Counted from the first letter of the stretch, positions 29,291-40,500 are shown. The stretch is 64,000 bases of DNA from Bettongia penicillata ogilbyi (GCA_023548195.1 JAJHZJ010000082.1:124001-188000), one strand, 5' to 3'. Translations and numbers: made by a program. The notes: a model not told the origin generated them from the letters alone.

Positions 29291-30029
29291 TGTTTGGGGA
29301 ATGGAAAATAGTCCAAAAATTTTAATAACCACCCCCCCCAAGACTAATAGGGTTAATTCTGGAAGCATTAAATTTGTATGTTCTCAAATCTTTATCCTTC
29401 AGGCCTTGCCTCAGAGCAATTGTGTTTATTAAACCACAAAAGTACATTCACAGAGACTGAAAAAACCATGGCAAATGTTTCATAAGTAACCAGTTCACCA
29501 AGACTCACTTCCACCCTGACAGCAGTTCTAGGCCTAGCTGGTATATTATCTACAGCTGACACCTGGCACATAACAGCATCTGGACTCCACAGTTCTCCTT
29601 AAAAAAAGAAAGGGAAAAATGATACAAACATTCCCCAAGAGAGACGAGATTAGGAGAGCGCCTCACTGAGCTATTCTAATGAGGTGTCACCAGACTCAAA
29701 GACATTACAGATGCATCCAGGTTCACTAGTAAACCATTCAGACATGTTGGAGGTCACTGTTGTCTAAAATAAGCTCAGAAAAACTTGGGAGGAGTCTTAA
29801 GAGAATCTAAAAGAAATAACTGCTACATTGTTGTTTTTTTTTAAACCAGCTGACAAATATTAAGAGAAAGGGAATATTTCTGTATCACAAGTTACACAAT
29901 AGCACAAGTTTGTAAGTTCAGTAGAATCCCTCTCACCTTTCTTTCCCTAATTTTCCATCAAGATTCCATCAAGAATCAGGAAATTATTTTACAGAGAGTG
30001 TATTCCGTGGTAATCAAGCGTGCAAACAA
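29291..30029. other. Unassigned sequence
   Basis: No recognisable gene or firm repeat. Confidence 0.4.
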
Positions 30030-30235
30030 GTAATCAAGAAGTAGTAGTAAAAGCCAGGAGTCATAAAGCCTGGGTTCCAATACTGACTCTGTCAGTATGA
30101 CCCTGGACAAGTTTCTCAGTTCTCTCTTATCTGTAAAAGGGGATAACACCATCTCTCCTGCTTAAGTGATGGGGTTGTTGTCCAATGAGACAAGAGATAG
30201 GAAAGCACTTTACAAATTATATAGCCTATTACATA
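30030..30235 (+). repeat. MIR copy
   Basis: GGGTTCCAATACTGACTCTG, ATGACCCTGGACAAGTTTCT, CTTATCTGTAAAAGGGGATA and GAAAGCACTTTACAAATTAT. Confidence 0.7.
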
Positions 30236-30242
30236 CTATAGA

Positions 30243-30352
30243 TCAGAGGCGTCACCCCAAACCCTGGGCAGCCTAATAATATGCGGCTTCAGGGATCCTG
30301 ATATATTCGTTAGTGGCTCCTGTCACTATTTGAGTTTGACACCACTGCTGTA
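30243..30352 (-). mobile_element. hAT-like MITE (GTGTCAAACTC family), copy 3, partial
   Basis: Ends with CTATTTGAGTTTGACACCAC, the reverse complement of the family start. The other end CAGAGGCGTCACCCC is abbreviated. Confidence 0.55.
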
Positions 30353-30854
30353 AGGGAAATATTAGGTTGGCAAATTCTATCTACCGCACGAGAGAAAACT
30401 ATGAGTGCAGACTGAACCATCTTTTTTTCTCCACTTTCTTTAATTCTTCTTACTTTTTTTCCTGCAACATGGCCAGTAGGAAAATTTATTTTGCATGATT
30501 TCATATGTACGATGGGTACCATATTACTTGCCTTCTCAGTGAGTAGGGATTGGAGTGAGGGAGAGAATTTTGAACTGAAAATTTAAAAATGAAAGTCTTA
30601 AAAAAGAAAATCTAAATCAGGTTATGCAAAAATTTCTTGTGTACAAAAAAAAAAAACCAAACCACTTAAACAATAACATAAAAAGAAATATTCTGGTAAT
30701 AATGGATTTTGACTTTAGATTTGAACGGCCAGTGCTAACCTGACCCTACCATCAAAAAAGCAGGTTTAGCAATATGTACCTATATAAGGCCTTCTATGCA
30801 CATATGTCATAATAAGGCAAATAAGGGAAATTTTGGTCATTTCTTATCACTTTG
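30353..30854. other. Unassigned sequence
   Basis: AT-rich. 30529-30604 (TGCCTTCTCAGTGAGTAGGG, GAGGGAGAGAATTTTGAACT, TGAAAATTTAAAAATGAAAG) resembles a short L1 3' tail. Confidence 0.4.
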
Positions 30855-31012
30855 CATGGAAGAGTGGGAGGAACAAGCTTCTAGAATCAGAGGGCCTATG
30901 TGCAAATCCTACCTCTGACATTTACCACTTGAACTTGGGAAAATTACTTCACGTCCCTTTTTTCTTTCTTTCTTTCTCATGTCCCTCCAAGCTCTAGGTC
31001 TATGAGAGCATG
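30855..31012 (+). repeat. THER/MIR-like CORE-SINE with TTTC run
   Basis: TAGAATCAGAGGGCCTATG, CAAATCCTACCTCTGACATT, then a TTTC repeat in place of the middle and CCAAGCTCTAGGTCTATGAG at the end. Confidence 0.6.
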
Positions 31013-31029
31013 ACTTGGAGACAGAATGA

Positions 31030-31965
31030 AGGATACAATAGAATCCTTACCTGGAACATAGGTTTTCAACCAGAGTGCTCCCCTTGGCTCCTGATTCTCT
31101 CTTACTTCCCCCTACTTGATCAACTACTAAGTGCTATTTTTCCTACCTTCATAACATCTATCATATATGCATCTCTCTTCATAACATCTATCATATATGC
31201 ATCTCTCTTCTGGTACTGCCGCTTCCCTGGTTCAGGCCCTCATCATCTCGTGCCTGGACTATTGCAACAGGCTTAACAGTTACATCTCCTTGCCTCAAGT
31301 ATCTCCCCACTCCAGCCCAGCCTCCACTCAGCCGTCAAAGTAATCTTTAGAGTACAGGTCTGAGCAGGTCACCCCTTTATTCTATAAACTTCAGTGACTC
31401 CCTATTACCTCCAAGATCAAATAAAAAATCCTCCAACTCTTAAAACCCTTCATAACCTGGATCCTTTCTGCCTATCCAGTCTTCTTTACCATGTACTCTG
31501 CAATCCAGAGACACAGCGTCTCCTTGCTGTTCTTTACATATGGGCCTCGCCCATAGTAGGAGTTCAATAAATGTTAGCTGAATGACTGACATGACCACTC
31601 CATCTCCCAACTCCAAACATTTTCACTGACCAGACCACACTCTATGACTCATGCCAGACCACACTCTCTCCTTATCTCCACCTCCTGGCTTCCCTGACTT
31701 CCTTCAAGTCTCAGCTAAAGTCACACTTTCTACAAGAAGCCTGTACCAGTCTTCCTTAACCTCAGTGCCTTCTCTCTAAGATTACTCCCAGTTTATCCAA
31801 TATATCTTGTTTGTATCTATTTGTTTGCATGATATCTCTCCCATTAAATTCCCTAACAGCAGGAACTATTTTTTATTTTGCTTTTTTTTCCATTTCTTTG
31901 TAACCTCAGTGTTTAGCAGAGTGCTTAGCAGACAGTAGGTGCTTAATAGATGCTAGCTGTACTTG
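31030..31965 (+). mobile_element. L2 copy, sense orientation, ~900 bp
   Basis: Sense L2 in order: CCTGGACTATTGCAACAGGC, GTAATCTTTAGAGTACAGGT, GACTCCCTATTACCTCCAAG, CCCTTCATAACCTGGATCC, CTTCAAGTCTCAGCTAAAGT, and the 3' end GCAGACAGTAGGTGCTTAAT. The coding frame (3' end of ORF2 and the UTR) is decayed. A smaller insertion carrying an L2-like 3' tail (GGAGTTCAATAAATGTTAGC at 31559-31578) sits inside it. Confidence 0.8.
31151..31210 (+). repeat. Perfect 30-bp tandem duplication
   Basis: The unit starts ATAACATCTATCATATATGC and ends ATCTCTCTTC. Two identical units at 31151-31180 and 31181-31210, inside L2. Confidence 0.95.
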
Positions 31966-32149
31966 TTAAGTCAGTTAAATTAGATCTCATCCAGCCTGTT
32001 AGACGAATTGACATGGGAGCTGGAGTTGAGGGGAACACACTGAGGGTTTGGGTAAGGAATTTCTTGATGTTTTACAACATAGTCTATATGGCAAAAGGTA
32101 AAGCAAGAGTACCCTGAAAGTTCTTTAAGTGCTTTCAAATTCTAGAGTT

Positions 32150-32400
32150 GTCTTATGACATAGTGGGAGAAAATTGTTAGACCTCGAATCACAAAAGATC
32201 TGGACTCAAACCTCAGCCTCTGGCCCTTAACAGCTGGTTGACCTTGGGCCAGTCATTTCACCTCTCTGAACCTCAGTTTCCTTACTGGTCAAAAGGGAGT
32301 AATCATTACGATACCCACTATGCAAAGCTATTACAAGGGTCAAATGAGGCAATCTATGTAGTGCTTTGTAAATCTGAAAGCACTAAGCAAATGTCAGTCC
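32150..32400 (+). repeat. MIR copy
   Basis: GACTCAAACCTCAGCCTCTG, GACCTTGGGCCAGTCATTTC, CTCTCTGAACCTCAGTTTCC, GTGCTTTGTAAATCTGAAAG and AGCACTAAGCAAATG. Confidence 0.75.
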
Positions 32401-32409
32401 TTTCTTTTT

Positions 32410-33650
32410 TTATTTGACTCAGCAGACACATCATCAATAACCATAATAAAAAGAACTTGACCTTTGTAAAGAGTCAATATCTTCTGACTTCTAGACATGC
32501 AGCCTGGGACAGAAACACACCAAAGTGAAATCCAAACCTCAGGCCTTTTAAAGGGTCACAGACTGAACACCCATTAGGTATGAGAGTCTAGATACTCAGT
32601 GTCCTGTCCCTAAAGGACAGGACATTGCGCTAACTGGTCTAGACGAGAGGCTGGGGTGGGGGGGAGAGTTGAGAGGAGAAATGAAGAGGGGAGTGTTAGA
32701 AAGGAGAAAGAAAGAGAAAAATGAATGAGAGAGAAATAAAGGGTGGAAACTGAGCGGATGGAGCCACTGTGTCTTGCTGGCAGCACATCTTTCCTTACCA
32801 AGTTGACTTTGTTGCTGTGAATGGTGTTCAACCAGCCACAGCATCAAAAACTTGCCAGAATCTGAGCAGTGGGGGGAGTGGAGTCCTGCAGACACAGCAG
32901 ATTCCCATCTGTCATCAAGACCAAGCTGTGGCTGTCAATCCTACAGGCCTGCCAGCTTCCCGGGGAAACTTTAGTGTTACCAATCAGCTCAGCCTACCGC
33001 GCACACGCCACCCCAGCTACGCACCATAAAATTAGAGGTTTTACAAGAGCTGTGGATTTGGAGCTGACCTACAAGAAAGCAGCACTGGAGGGCTCTGTAG
33101 CCCCCCAAAATGCATGGTTGTGGAATACTTAGGGCTAAAATCTCTGTTTTGTGGACGCACAAGGACCACTCCAACAAAACGGGGCTCTATTTTTACACGT
33201 AATCAAAATTTGCCCCAGCACAAAAATCAGGCACATTTCCTTTAAAACAAACCAGGCAGATGGGGGTAAAAAAGCATTTCTGCTTGCGTAGGTAGAAAAG
33301 AAACAGCTGGAAAGACAGTTGCATTCCCTTTTGTTTCATTCATGCTGTTTCTGAACCCCAGTCACGCCCAGTCATTTTCTCTTTAGGAAATGATACATTT
33401 TTTTTCTGGGAAAAAAGTAATTAACAAAGAAGTTACTTAGAACAAATAATGATTTGGAACAATAAAACTACCTTAGATTTTAAAATTAAGATACCTGTAG
33501 AAAGCTTTAAAGTTTCTGTTTCTATTTCTTTGTTCATCTTCATGACTTACCTGTTAGTTTGGGAGGGAGGTATTATTATATTCATTGCACAGAGGTGTGA
33601 TCTGTCCAAGGTCTTAAGACCCAGCCCTGAAAAGGACAGGACCCCAAAAG
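32410..33650. other. Non-repetitive segment with raised GC
   Basis: Includes a purine-rich run (32644-32755) and then about 400 bp (32760-33170) that is GC-richer than its surroundings and holds short overlapping open frames on both strands (up to 99 codons) without domains. I recognise no repeat. It could be a conserved non-coding element or simply unique DNA. Confidence 0.35.
32644..32755. repeat. Purine-rich low-complexity tract
   Basis: GA-rich with short poly-G (GGGGTGGGGGGGAGAG). Confidence 0.75.
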
Positions 33651-33654
33651 GACT

Positions 33655-33700
33655 CACCGGGTAAGTACAGTAGGCACTTGATAAATGCTTTTTGGTGATA
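33655..33700 (+). repeat. L2 3' tail
   Basis: CAGTAGGCACTTGATAAATG. Confidence 0.55.
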
Positions 33701-33709
33701 ATGATGATC

Positions 33710-34755
33710 CTGCCTTCCAACCCAGTGTTCTCGCTCCTCAGATGATTCACACAAGGCAAAAATATCTGCTTTGGCTACAAAGAAAGAATGTAGACTTGCA
33801 AGCCGCCTAAAGTGACAGATCCCAAGCACAGCGACAATGTGACAATTTACCCACAGCTTGGGTAAATTTGATAAAGAAGCCAAAGACTAAACTCAAGAAG
33901 ATTGAGTTAAAGATTATCTACCCCGTTCTCACCATTTGCCACTTTAAAGTGATTAATCTGAAGACTTAGGTATTAATCCATCATACTTGCCACTTCTCAT
34001 CCAGAAGTCAAACTAGGGAATTGTAATGAGCTACCTTCCTCCATTTTCCCTACACCCCGCCTAGTTCTTTTTCACCATTTAATAGATTTCTGTTACGATG
34101 TACCGAATCATCACTGCTTCCTTTGTCATTCATTACACAAGCCAGCAATTCCATGCTAAAATTACCCTAGTTCAGTAGCAACCTTGTTTAAACAACGAAA
34201 TTTATGCCTTTTACAATCTCTTAGCCAGAGGTCTGCAGAAATACTGTCAGGTCTTACAGCAACCTGAAATATCAGAATTAATCCTAAATCAATTGGTTTC
34301 CTGACTGGTGAGGTGCAGATATCCTTAAAACTCTCAACTATGAGAGATTTAATCTCTGCTTTCTGTCCACTCACTCAGAGGGTGCCATATCCTTCCGGAT
34401 TCCAGAATTCAGTTATCTCAAGGCATAGCTAACTAACACAATGGTTTTCCTAATAAGCAAAATGGACTTGCCTATGAAGACAGAAGAACATCAGAATAGG
34501 TTTTCTCTTGCCTCCTGAGTTTCTCACTAGCTACCAAACAAGATTTTCACATTCATAAGCTGATGTGTCTAAGATGACATAACAATGAAGTGAGGTACAA
34601 ATGTAGGCTATCGATCACAACTCTGACAAGAGCAGGGATACTCCAAATTCCTCCTATCTGCCGACAGCTCATTCCATGGAGATCAAAGCTGGGCAGATGA
34701 TCTATTGATATGAAAATACATAAGTCACCAGCCTCTGGTCATTCTGGGAAACTAG
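33710..34755. other. Unassigned sequence
   Basis: No gene or firm repeat. Small open frames only. Confidence 0.4.
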
Positions 34756-34764
34756 GGATTATGT

Positions 34765-34805
34765 TAACAACAAACAAGTATTTATTAAATACATACTGTG
34801 TGCTG
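34765..34805 (-). repeat. L2 3'-end snippet
   Basis: CAACAAACAAGTATTTATTA and ACATACTGTGTGCTGAG. Confidence 0.5.
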
Positions 34806-34814
34806 AGAGATCAA

Positions 34815-35050
34815 CTTAGCAGCTAGAAAGCCAGACTCAAAGTCAGAATGACCTGGATTGGAAGACTGCCTTTGATTCACACTGGCTGTGTGACCCAGAT
34901 TGGGCAGGTGACTTAACCTCTCTGTGCTCTAGGCAACTCTGTAAGATTATACATTTGAGAAAAAGTGTTGACTGGCATTGGTAGAAAAGAAAAGTCCTGA
35001 TCCAGTAATTCCCTAGATCAATGAAATCACAGGCCCAGTCCCTATTCCCT
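34815..35050 (+). mobile_element. MAR1-like SINE
   Basis: ACTCAAAGTCAGAATGACCT, GGCTGTGTGACCCAGATTGG, CTCTGTGCTCTAGGCAACTC, GCATTGGTAGAAAAGAAAAG and CAATGAAATCACAGGCCC. Near full length. Confidence 0.8.
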
Positions 35051-35259
35051 CTCTTTATCACTGTGTGCAGAGTGCCATGCTAGTGCCTGAGGGTGGTACA
35101 AAGCCTAGATACTGAAAAATTTACTAATCATTTTTTCCTCTCTTAGAGGGCAACTTCTTCAGAAAGATCATGTGTTTTTGTTCAAGAAGAAAGAAGAATT
35201 AAGAGGATGGTCTGTGTCATGAACAGAGCAGAATAGGAACTGAGAGAGTCCTAATAAAT

Positions 35260-35400
35260 TATTCAGTCAGTGAGTAAGCATTATTAAGTACCTACTGTAT
35301 TCCAGGCACTGTGCTAAGCACTAGGGATATAATGAAAGGTAAAAGACTGTCCTTGCTCTCAAGGAATTCAATCTAATAATAATACTAATAGTCAGCTTAT
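35260..35400 (-). repeat. L2 3'-end fragment
   Basis: TTATTAAGTACCTACTGTAT, TCCAGGCACTGTGCTAAGCA, CTTGCTCTCAAGGAATTCAA. Confidence 0.8.
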
Positions 35401-35842
35401 GGTAAGAAGACTAGTAATTTCTCTCCACAATATATGAACATATCTGCCTTAGATATTTGTATATACAAATACACATTATAGCATATACATACAATAGGTG
35501 TATTTGTAAATTATCATATGCTTAGATGTGTATATATATGTTTTATATTGTACATAAATGCATTATATTATGTACATATATACATAAATGTTTTATATCA
35601 ATGGGAAGAAGAATATGAAAATATATCTTTGTTAAACTCATAAGCCCAGTTTTGTTAGCCACCAAATAAGCATACCAAACAGCTAGTCATTAAATATAAA
35701 TATATAATTATATTTTAAAATGATTAAACATAAATTTATAAGATTATATATTAAGTATAACTAAGTACATTAAGTATATGTATATAAGATTTACATATGT
35801 ATATAAGATATATATATATATATATATAATGTATATAAGATT
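35401..35842. repeat. AT-rich low-complexity region
   Basis: Repeated TATATG, TACATA and TATA words with a pure TA run at about 35806-35828. No gene. Confidence 0.75.
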
Positions 35843-36095
35843 TAAGAGGCAGCTAGATGGTTCAGTGGATAGAGTAATGAGCCTGGAGCCCAGAAGACCT
35901 GAGATCAAATCTGACCTCAGACGATTTCAAGCTGTGGGACCCCAGACAAGTTACTTAACCTCTGTTTGCCTTAATCCACCAGAGAAGGAAATGACAAACT
36001 ATTCCAGTATCTTTGCCAAGAAAACCTCATGGATAGCATTGGCCTGATATGATCTATGGAGTCCCCAAGAGTTGGACATAACTGAATAACAATGA
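35843..36095 (+). mobile_element. tRNA-derived SINE (WALLSI/SINE1-like)
   Basis: AGGCAGCTAGATGGTTCAGT, GGATAGAGTAATGAGCCTGG, GAGAAGGAAATGACAAACTA, ATCTTTGCCAAGAAAACCTC and GAGTTGGACATAACTGAATA. Confidence 0.85.
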
Positions 36096-36099
36096 CTTA

Positions 36100-36300
36100 G
36101 AGGAAAAAGAGATGGCCTAGGATCCAGAAAGGACTAGGTTCAAGTCTTGCCCCTGTCACATTCTGTCTGAGTGACCTTGATAAGCGACAGCGCTCCATTC
36201 AGCTTTCTAAGTGGAGAAGGCATTATCTTGGTAAAAGAAAAAACTTGGGAGTTCTCCAGATTAGTAAAAATACAGGTCTAGTCCCTATGCCTATATAAGA
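36100..36300 (+). mobile_element. MAR1-like SINE, adjoining the previous SINE
   Basis: GGATCCAGAAAGGACTAGGT, TTCAGCTTTCTAAGTGGAGA and TTGGTAAAAGAAAAAACTTG. Diverged. Confidence 0.6.
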
Positions 36301-36780
36301 TTATCTCTTCCCTGGAGATGATAATCTATGTAACCAGAGAGCACAGCTAGCTGGCACTTTTAGGATGAATGCTTAAACATAAATATTCATTGATTTGGTT
36401 ACTTTGGGGTTTTTTTTAAGTGATCTGTGTTTACTCCAGTTCCCAATTATAGTTCCTGTGATTTCTGAAAAATAAAAACAGAAGTGTGAACACACACACA
36501 CACACACACACACACTACAGATCTGCCTCCTCCTCCTCCCTACAAACTTTTTGTTGTTAATAAATAAATTAAAACAATAAACTAAAAATCAAACTTTATT
36601 TAAAAATCAGCTAAAAGCATTCTTTGAGAAATTCATTAATTAAGAGCTATTATTGTACGAAATGTAGGTCAACCTTTGTTGTCAAAGATGATGCTACTGA
36701 TTGTGATTTATTCTGTATACATTTTGCATGTATATTTGTATGTTTTTTTCTCTTCCCCCCTTCTCTCCCTGGAGAAAATA
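36301..36780. other. Unassigned sequence with CA repeat
   Basis: No gene. Includes the microsatellite at 36489. Confidence 0.4.
36489..36516. repeat. (CA)n microsatellite
   Basis: About 13 uninterrupted CA units. Confidence 0.9.
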
Positions 36781-36784
36781 CAAG

Positions 36785-36885
36785 TTCTGCTAGGGTAGGG
36801 ATTGTTTCATTTTTGTCTTTGAATCTCTAGTACCTAGGACAAGGTGAGATGCTTAATAGACTCTTGTTGATTGATTGCACTAAAC
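36785..36885 (+). repeat. L2 3' tail
   Basis: CTAGGGTAGGGATTGTTTCA, GAATCTCTAGTACCTAGGAC and ATGCTTAATAGACTCTTGTT. Confidence 0.65.
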
Positions 36886-37914
36886 CTATAAAACAAAGAT
36901 AGATATATATATGTTCAATTATCCTTACCACATGATGCATTAGTGAAGTTTGTCATTCAGTTTTTTTCTGCTCTTTCATAAATGTCTACAACTAGACCAA
37001 CACGTTGTTCTATGTGCAGGAGTTCCAAGAACTACCACTGTTAATGACAGGTAGATAATGTCCATCTCTGAGCAGTATTATGTGACATAGCACTTCTCCA
37101 ACTTCTATACCCACTTGTCAGAATAACCTTAATCTACATTCAAAACCAGACCCAGAGGTTCTATTTATGAATTTTCCCTTGAAGGTATTTTGCCATTCTG
37201 TCCCTTCTTCACTAGATCAGCAGGAGAGGAAAGATTTGCATGGAAATGCCATTAATGCTCTTTCTATGCCTCTTTATTTAGATTTCCCCATTTAGCCATT
37301 TATTATCACTGGCACTGTTATAAAGGGAATGGGGGAGGAGGAATCCAGGATACAGACAAGCAAGGAAAGGATTGCAGAGGATGCTTTGTGAGTAGGACAG
37401 ATATGCTTCCATATGAAAAAGGCAGATTAGGAGATCACATGTCTTTGGGTTTTTTAAAGACAGCAATAGCCAGGGACTCTCTGAAGTTTATTTGCCCACG
37501 GGTCATATGAAAAGTCTAAGTATGTGTAATAATAACTTACTGCCAGGAACAACTGCATTTGGGCAGGTCACTTTGATGGTCTAAGGAATGCTCTTAACCC
37601 CTGCATGTCTATGGTAGAGCTAACTTATAACTAATAATATTAGCATTTGATATGAGTATATGTCAATAATGCAAACCATAAACAGAGCTGACTCAGGAAA
37701 TCCCAAGGCTACAAAAGTAGGCTAGGGAGCTTATCTGAAAGAAACTAGATTTTATATCATTTGCAGCTCTATGATTCTTATATAATCCTGAACACAATTA
37801 ATAGATATGGTAAACTGAGTTCAGTGGAGTGACTGAGGCAAGGGTCCTGTAAGTGCTAGTCAGATCGGTAGTAAAACAAATTAGATGTGTAATCCAAATA
37901 TGTAATGGATGATT
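36886..37914. other. Unassigned sequence
   Basis: About 1 kb, no gene or firm repeat. Confidence 0.4.
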
Positions 37915-38050
37915 ATAGATTTATAGATTTTGTAGTTATGGGACCTTAAAGAGCATCTAATCTATTTTATAAATGAGAAAACTAAGACCAAGAAGAAGAG
38001 AAATTACTTGCCCAAGGTGACATAGGTAAATAATATCAGTTAGGACCAAA
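37915..38050 (-). repeat. MIR-type fragment
   Basis: GTAGTTATGGGACCTTAAAG, AGCATCTAATCTATTTTATA, AATTACTTGCCCAAGGTGAC. Confidence 0.6.
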
Positions 38051-38287
38051 ACAGGCAGCTAGATGGTACACTGTATCAAGTACTGGGCACATCTTCCCAA
38101 GTTCAAATCTGGCCTCAGATACTTAGTAGTAATCTTAGGAAAGTCCCTTAGCCCTGTTTACCTCAGTTTCTTCACTTTTAAAATGAGCTGAAGAAGGAAA
38201 TTACAAACCACTTTCATATCTTTGCCAAGAAAACCAAAAATGGGGTCACAAAGAGTCGAACACTACTGAAGTGACTGAATAACAACC
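38051..38287 (+). mobile_element. tRNA-derived SINE (WALLSI/SINE1-like)
   Basis: ACAGGCAGCTAGATGGTACA, GTTCAAATCTGGCCTCAGAT, GAAGAAGGAAATTACAAACC, GGGGTCACAAAGAGTCGAAC and TGACTGAATAACAAC. Confidence 0.85.
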
Positions 38288-38574
38288 CAAATCCAGACAT
38301 CCTGATTTCTAGTATAGTGTTCTTTCCATTGCACCTCAATAGTTCTTATGTCAAGTGCCTTCAAGTGCTACTTATATCAAGTGCTTCCAGAGGAAATGTT
38401 CCCAAAACAAAACAAAATTTATTTTCACCTAGAAATGAATGTACCATAGGGAAGGAGTACTGGGAAAGACAACAGTTACTCCAAGAATAGCTTCATATCA
38501 GAATTCATATCAGAATATTTATATCAGAATAATTCATATTTATATGTAGCACCTTGTATTTACAAAATATTTTA
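38288..38574. other. Unassigned; short tandem words
   Basis: ATATCAGAAT occurs several times at 38495-38535, and TCAAGTGCTT/CC-type words repeat at 38348-38386. No gene. Confidence 0.45.
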
Positions 38575-38755
38575 ATGTTTTATTGCTCTTTTGATTTTTT
38601 TATATCACTATAATTTAACTCAATTTCTTCTCCCTCCCCTCCCAGAGAGGCATCCCATGTAGAATACATTTTTAAGACAAAAGAGGAAGAAGCATTAAAA
38701 AAAATGTAAAAATATGTGCAATTGTAATATCAATGCGAGTAAAAGATCTTCCCAT
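38575..38755 (-). mobile_element. Old L1 3'UTR, left piece
   Basis: Antisense L1 3'UTR features: CTTCTCCCTCCCCTCCCAGA, GAGGCATCCCATG and TATGTGCAATTGTAATATC. It continues at 39301. Confidence 0.55.
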
Positions 38756-38759
38756 CCAT

Positions 38760-39300
38760 TAATGGGCCTCTGGTGGAGCCCATTAAGGGAAGCTTGATTA
38801 GGGGAGGCTTGTTTTACAGGAAGGCCCACACCTTTGGTTAATTGCTAATGAGGCACTGGGTCATGAGGGTTATGCCTTCTGGTTCGGAAAAGTGTATATA
38901 CTCTAAGGTGAGGTTTTGCTTTGGGGGTTTATTCTTTGGAAGAAGGTTTGTGTGCCAGATGAGGCCCTGGGTAGTCATTAAGGAGCTCCACCCCCTGACT
39001 CCCCCTTCGAAAATCCAGATTTTGGTGCTTCTCTCTCGTAACTATGTATATGTGTAATGATCAGACAGTTGGATCTGTATGTTGATCTGTGATGTATGTA
39101 TTGCTTATGATCAGACACTTAGAAACCCTTCTGTTGGTCTTTATTTCTCTGCTTGTATTTTCTCTGTTGGTATATGTGATTAAAAAAGATTGTTGACCCT
39201 TCAAAAGTTGTTTTCCTTTTAAAAAAACAGATCTAAGAACCTATTTTAGCAGGCCATCCTGGAGGCGCCAGGGTGCTTGCTGCTACAGCCATCCACCACA
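38760..39300 (+). mobile_element. LTR-like insert in L1
   Basis: About 540 bp with no coding sequence. It has a TATA-like GTGTATATACTC (about 38892), a CCACCCCCTGACTCCCCC stretch and an ATTAAA polyadenylation-like signal (about 39180), resembling a solo LTR of a retrovirus-like element. It starts with a small inverted repeat (TTAATGGGC ... GCCCATTAA). TG/CA ends and a clean target duplication cannot be fixed, though CCATCCA occurs at both edges. It could instead be an unclassified repeat. Confidence 0.4.
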
Positions 39301-39625
39301 TTTGTAGACCTCCTGTCTTTGCAAAGGGTAGGGGTGGGAATTTTCTTCTCATATATGTACTTTTAAGCCATGTTTATTCTTTATAATTCTGTATCATTCA
39401 ATTTTGATTTGTGTGTGTATGCATTTGTTCTTTACACTTCCATTGTTGTAATTGTGTAAATTGTTTTTCTAGGGTCTGCATCAGTTCATGTAGATCTTTC
39501 TCATGTATTCTTCACACTTTTAATTTCTTACAGCACAGTAACATTACATTGTTATTTATCACAGTTTGTTTAGCTAGTCTCCAACTGATGGGCCTCTACT
39601 TCGTTTTGGTTACAAAGTAGTTTAA
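39301..39625 (-). mobile_element. Old L1 3' end, right piece
   Basis: Antisense L1: ACACTTCCATTGTTGTAATT, CATCAGTTCATGTAGATCTT, ACAGCACAGTAACATTACAT, TTTGTTTAGCTAGTCTCCAA and CTGATGGGCCTCTACTTCG. Continues the L1 begun at 38575. Confidence 0.75.
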
Positions 39626-39772
39626 CATTCATTGTTTCATTGGCTAAGGAATTTGTAATATTGTAAATTGTTAAGAAAACACAAAGTAGCATCTTATAAA
39701 AGATCTGTCATGAATTCCTAGGCAATAAGAAATAATGGAGAAGTGGGAGGAAAATGTAACATTCCCTTGTAG

Positions 39773-40051
39773 TCCATGCACACTTACCAATATCTAAAAG
39801 CTTTTATTAAAAAATTACCTGACTTTGCCCACATAATGTTGCATTCTATGCTATATGAGAGTTATAAAGACACAAACTTGCCCCTGAGGAGGTGGGCTGA
39901 GTTGTACTACCATCGATACATGAAATTAGTACAGAAAGCTCCCATTTATCCAGAATGCAAAGAATTGGAAAGATTCATGACCAAAGTTTTCTTCATATTC
40001 TACAATGTACTATGTGGAAAAAAGACAGATGGCAGGTCATTTTTGACTTAA
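39773..40051 (+). other. Unassigned open frame / candidate exon
   Basis: An open frame from an ATG at 39776 gives 91 codons and belongs to no repeat that I recognise. It looks protein-like: hydrophobic and charged residues mixed, with Trp and many Tyr (L-P-D-F-A-H-I-M-L-H-S-M-L-Y, then R-R-W-A-E-L-Y-Y-H-R-Y-M-K-L-V, then Y-P-E-C-K-E-L-E-R-F). A strong 3' splice-site-like sequence (TTCCCTTGTAG, ending 39772) lies immediately upstream, and CAG|GTCATT at 40033-40041 could be a donor, giving a 263-nt exon. I do not recognise the family. It could be an exon of a host gene, a fossil of one, or chance. Confidence 0.35.
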
Positions 40052-40284
40052 TTTCAGTTTATTCAAAATTCCTATGATAAATCTTGGATTTTATATAGAT
40101 AAAACTCAATCTCCTACACCTTTTTCACTTACAGTTTTTACAGTGATAACTGATTTTCAGAACTGAGATCCTACCAAACACCTTGAAACTCTCTTAATCA
40201 TTATGTTGGGTATAATTTCAGGCTGAATTTTTTAAAAATTCTTGGAAAACTGATGTCCTTATAAAATAAATGTAAAAGTATCAC
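40052..40284. other. Unassigned sequence
   Basis: No feature seen between the candidate exon and the next SINE. Confidence 0.4.
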
Positions 40285-40500
40285 TGTATCAGTGGACAGG
40301 GAGTTGGCCTCAGAACCAGAACAATCTAGATAAAAGAGTTGCCTCTGACATTCTAGTTGCGAGTTTCTGGGTTTAACCTCTAATGCCTCAGGCAAATTTC
40401 TGAGACTAGTTCTCTAATTGCAAAAGAGTTACCTATCTGCTTTAGTGGAGTTCTCTCTCACCGGAGAACACCTAACATTAATGAAATCACCAGGACAAAC
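40285..40500 (+). mobile_element. MAR1-like SINE, diverged
   Basis: GTGGACAGGGAGTTGGCCTC, TTGCCTCTGACATTCTAGTT, AATGCCTCAGGCAAATTTCT and TTAATGAAATCACCAGGAC. Confidence 0.6.
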
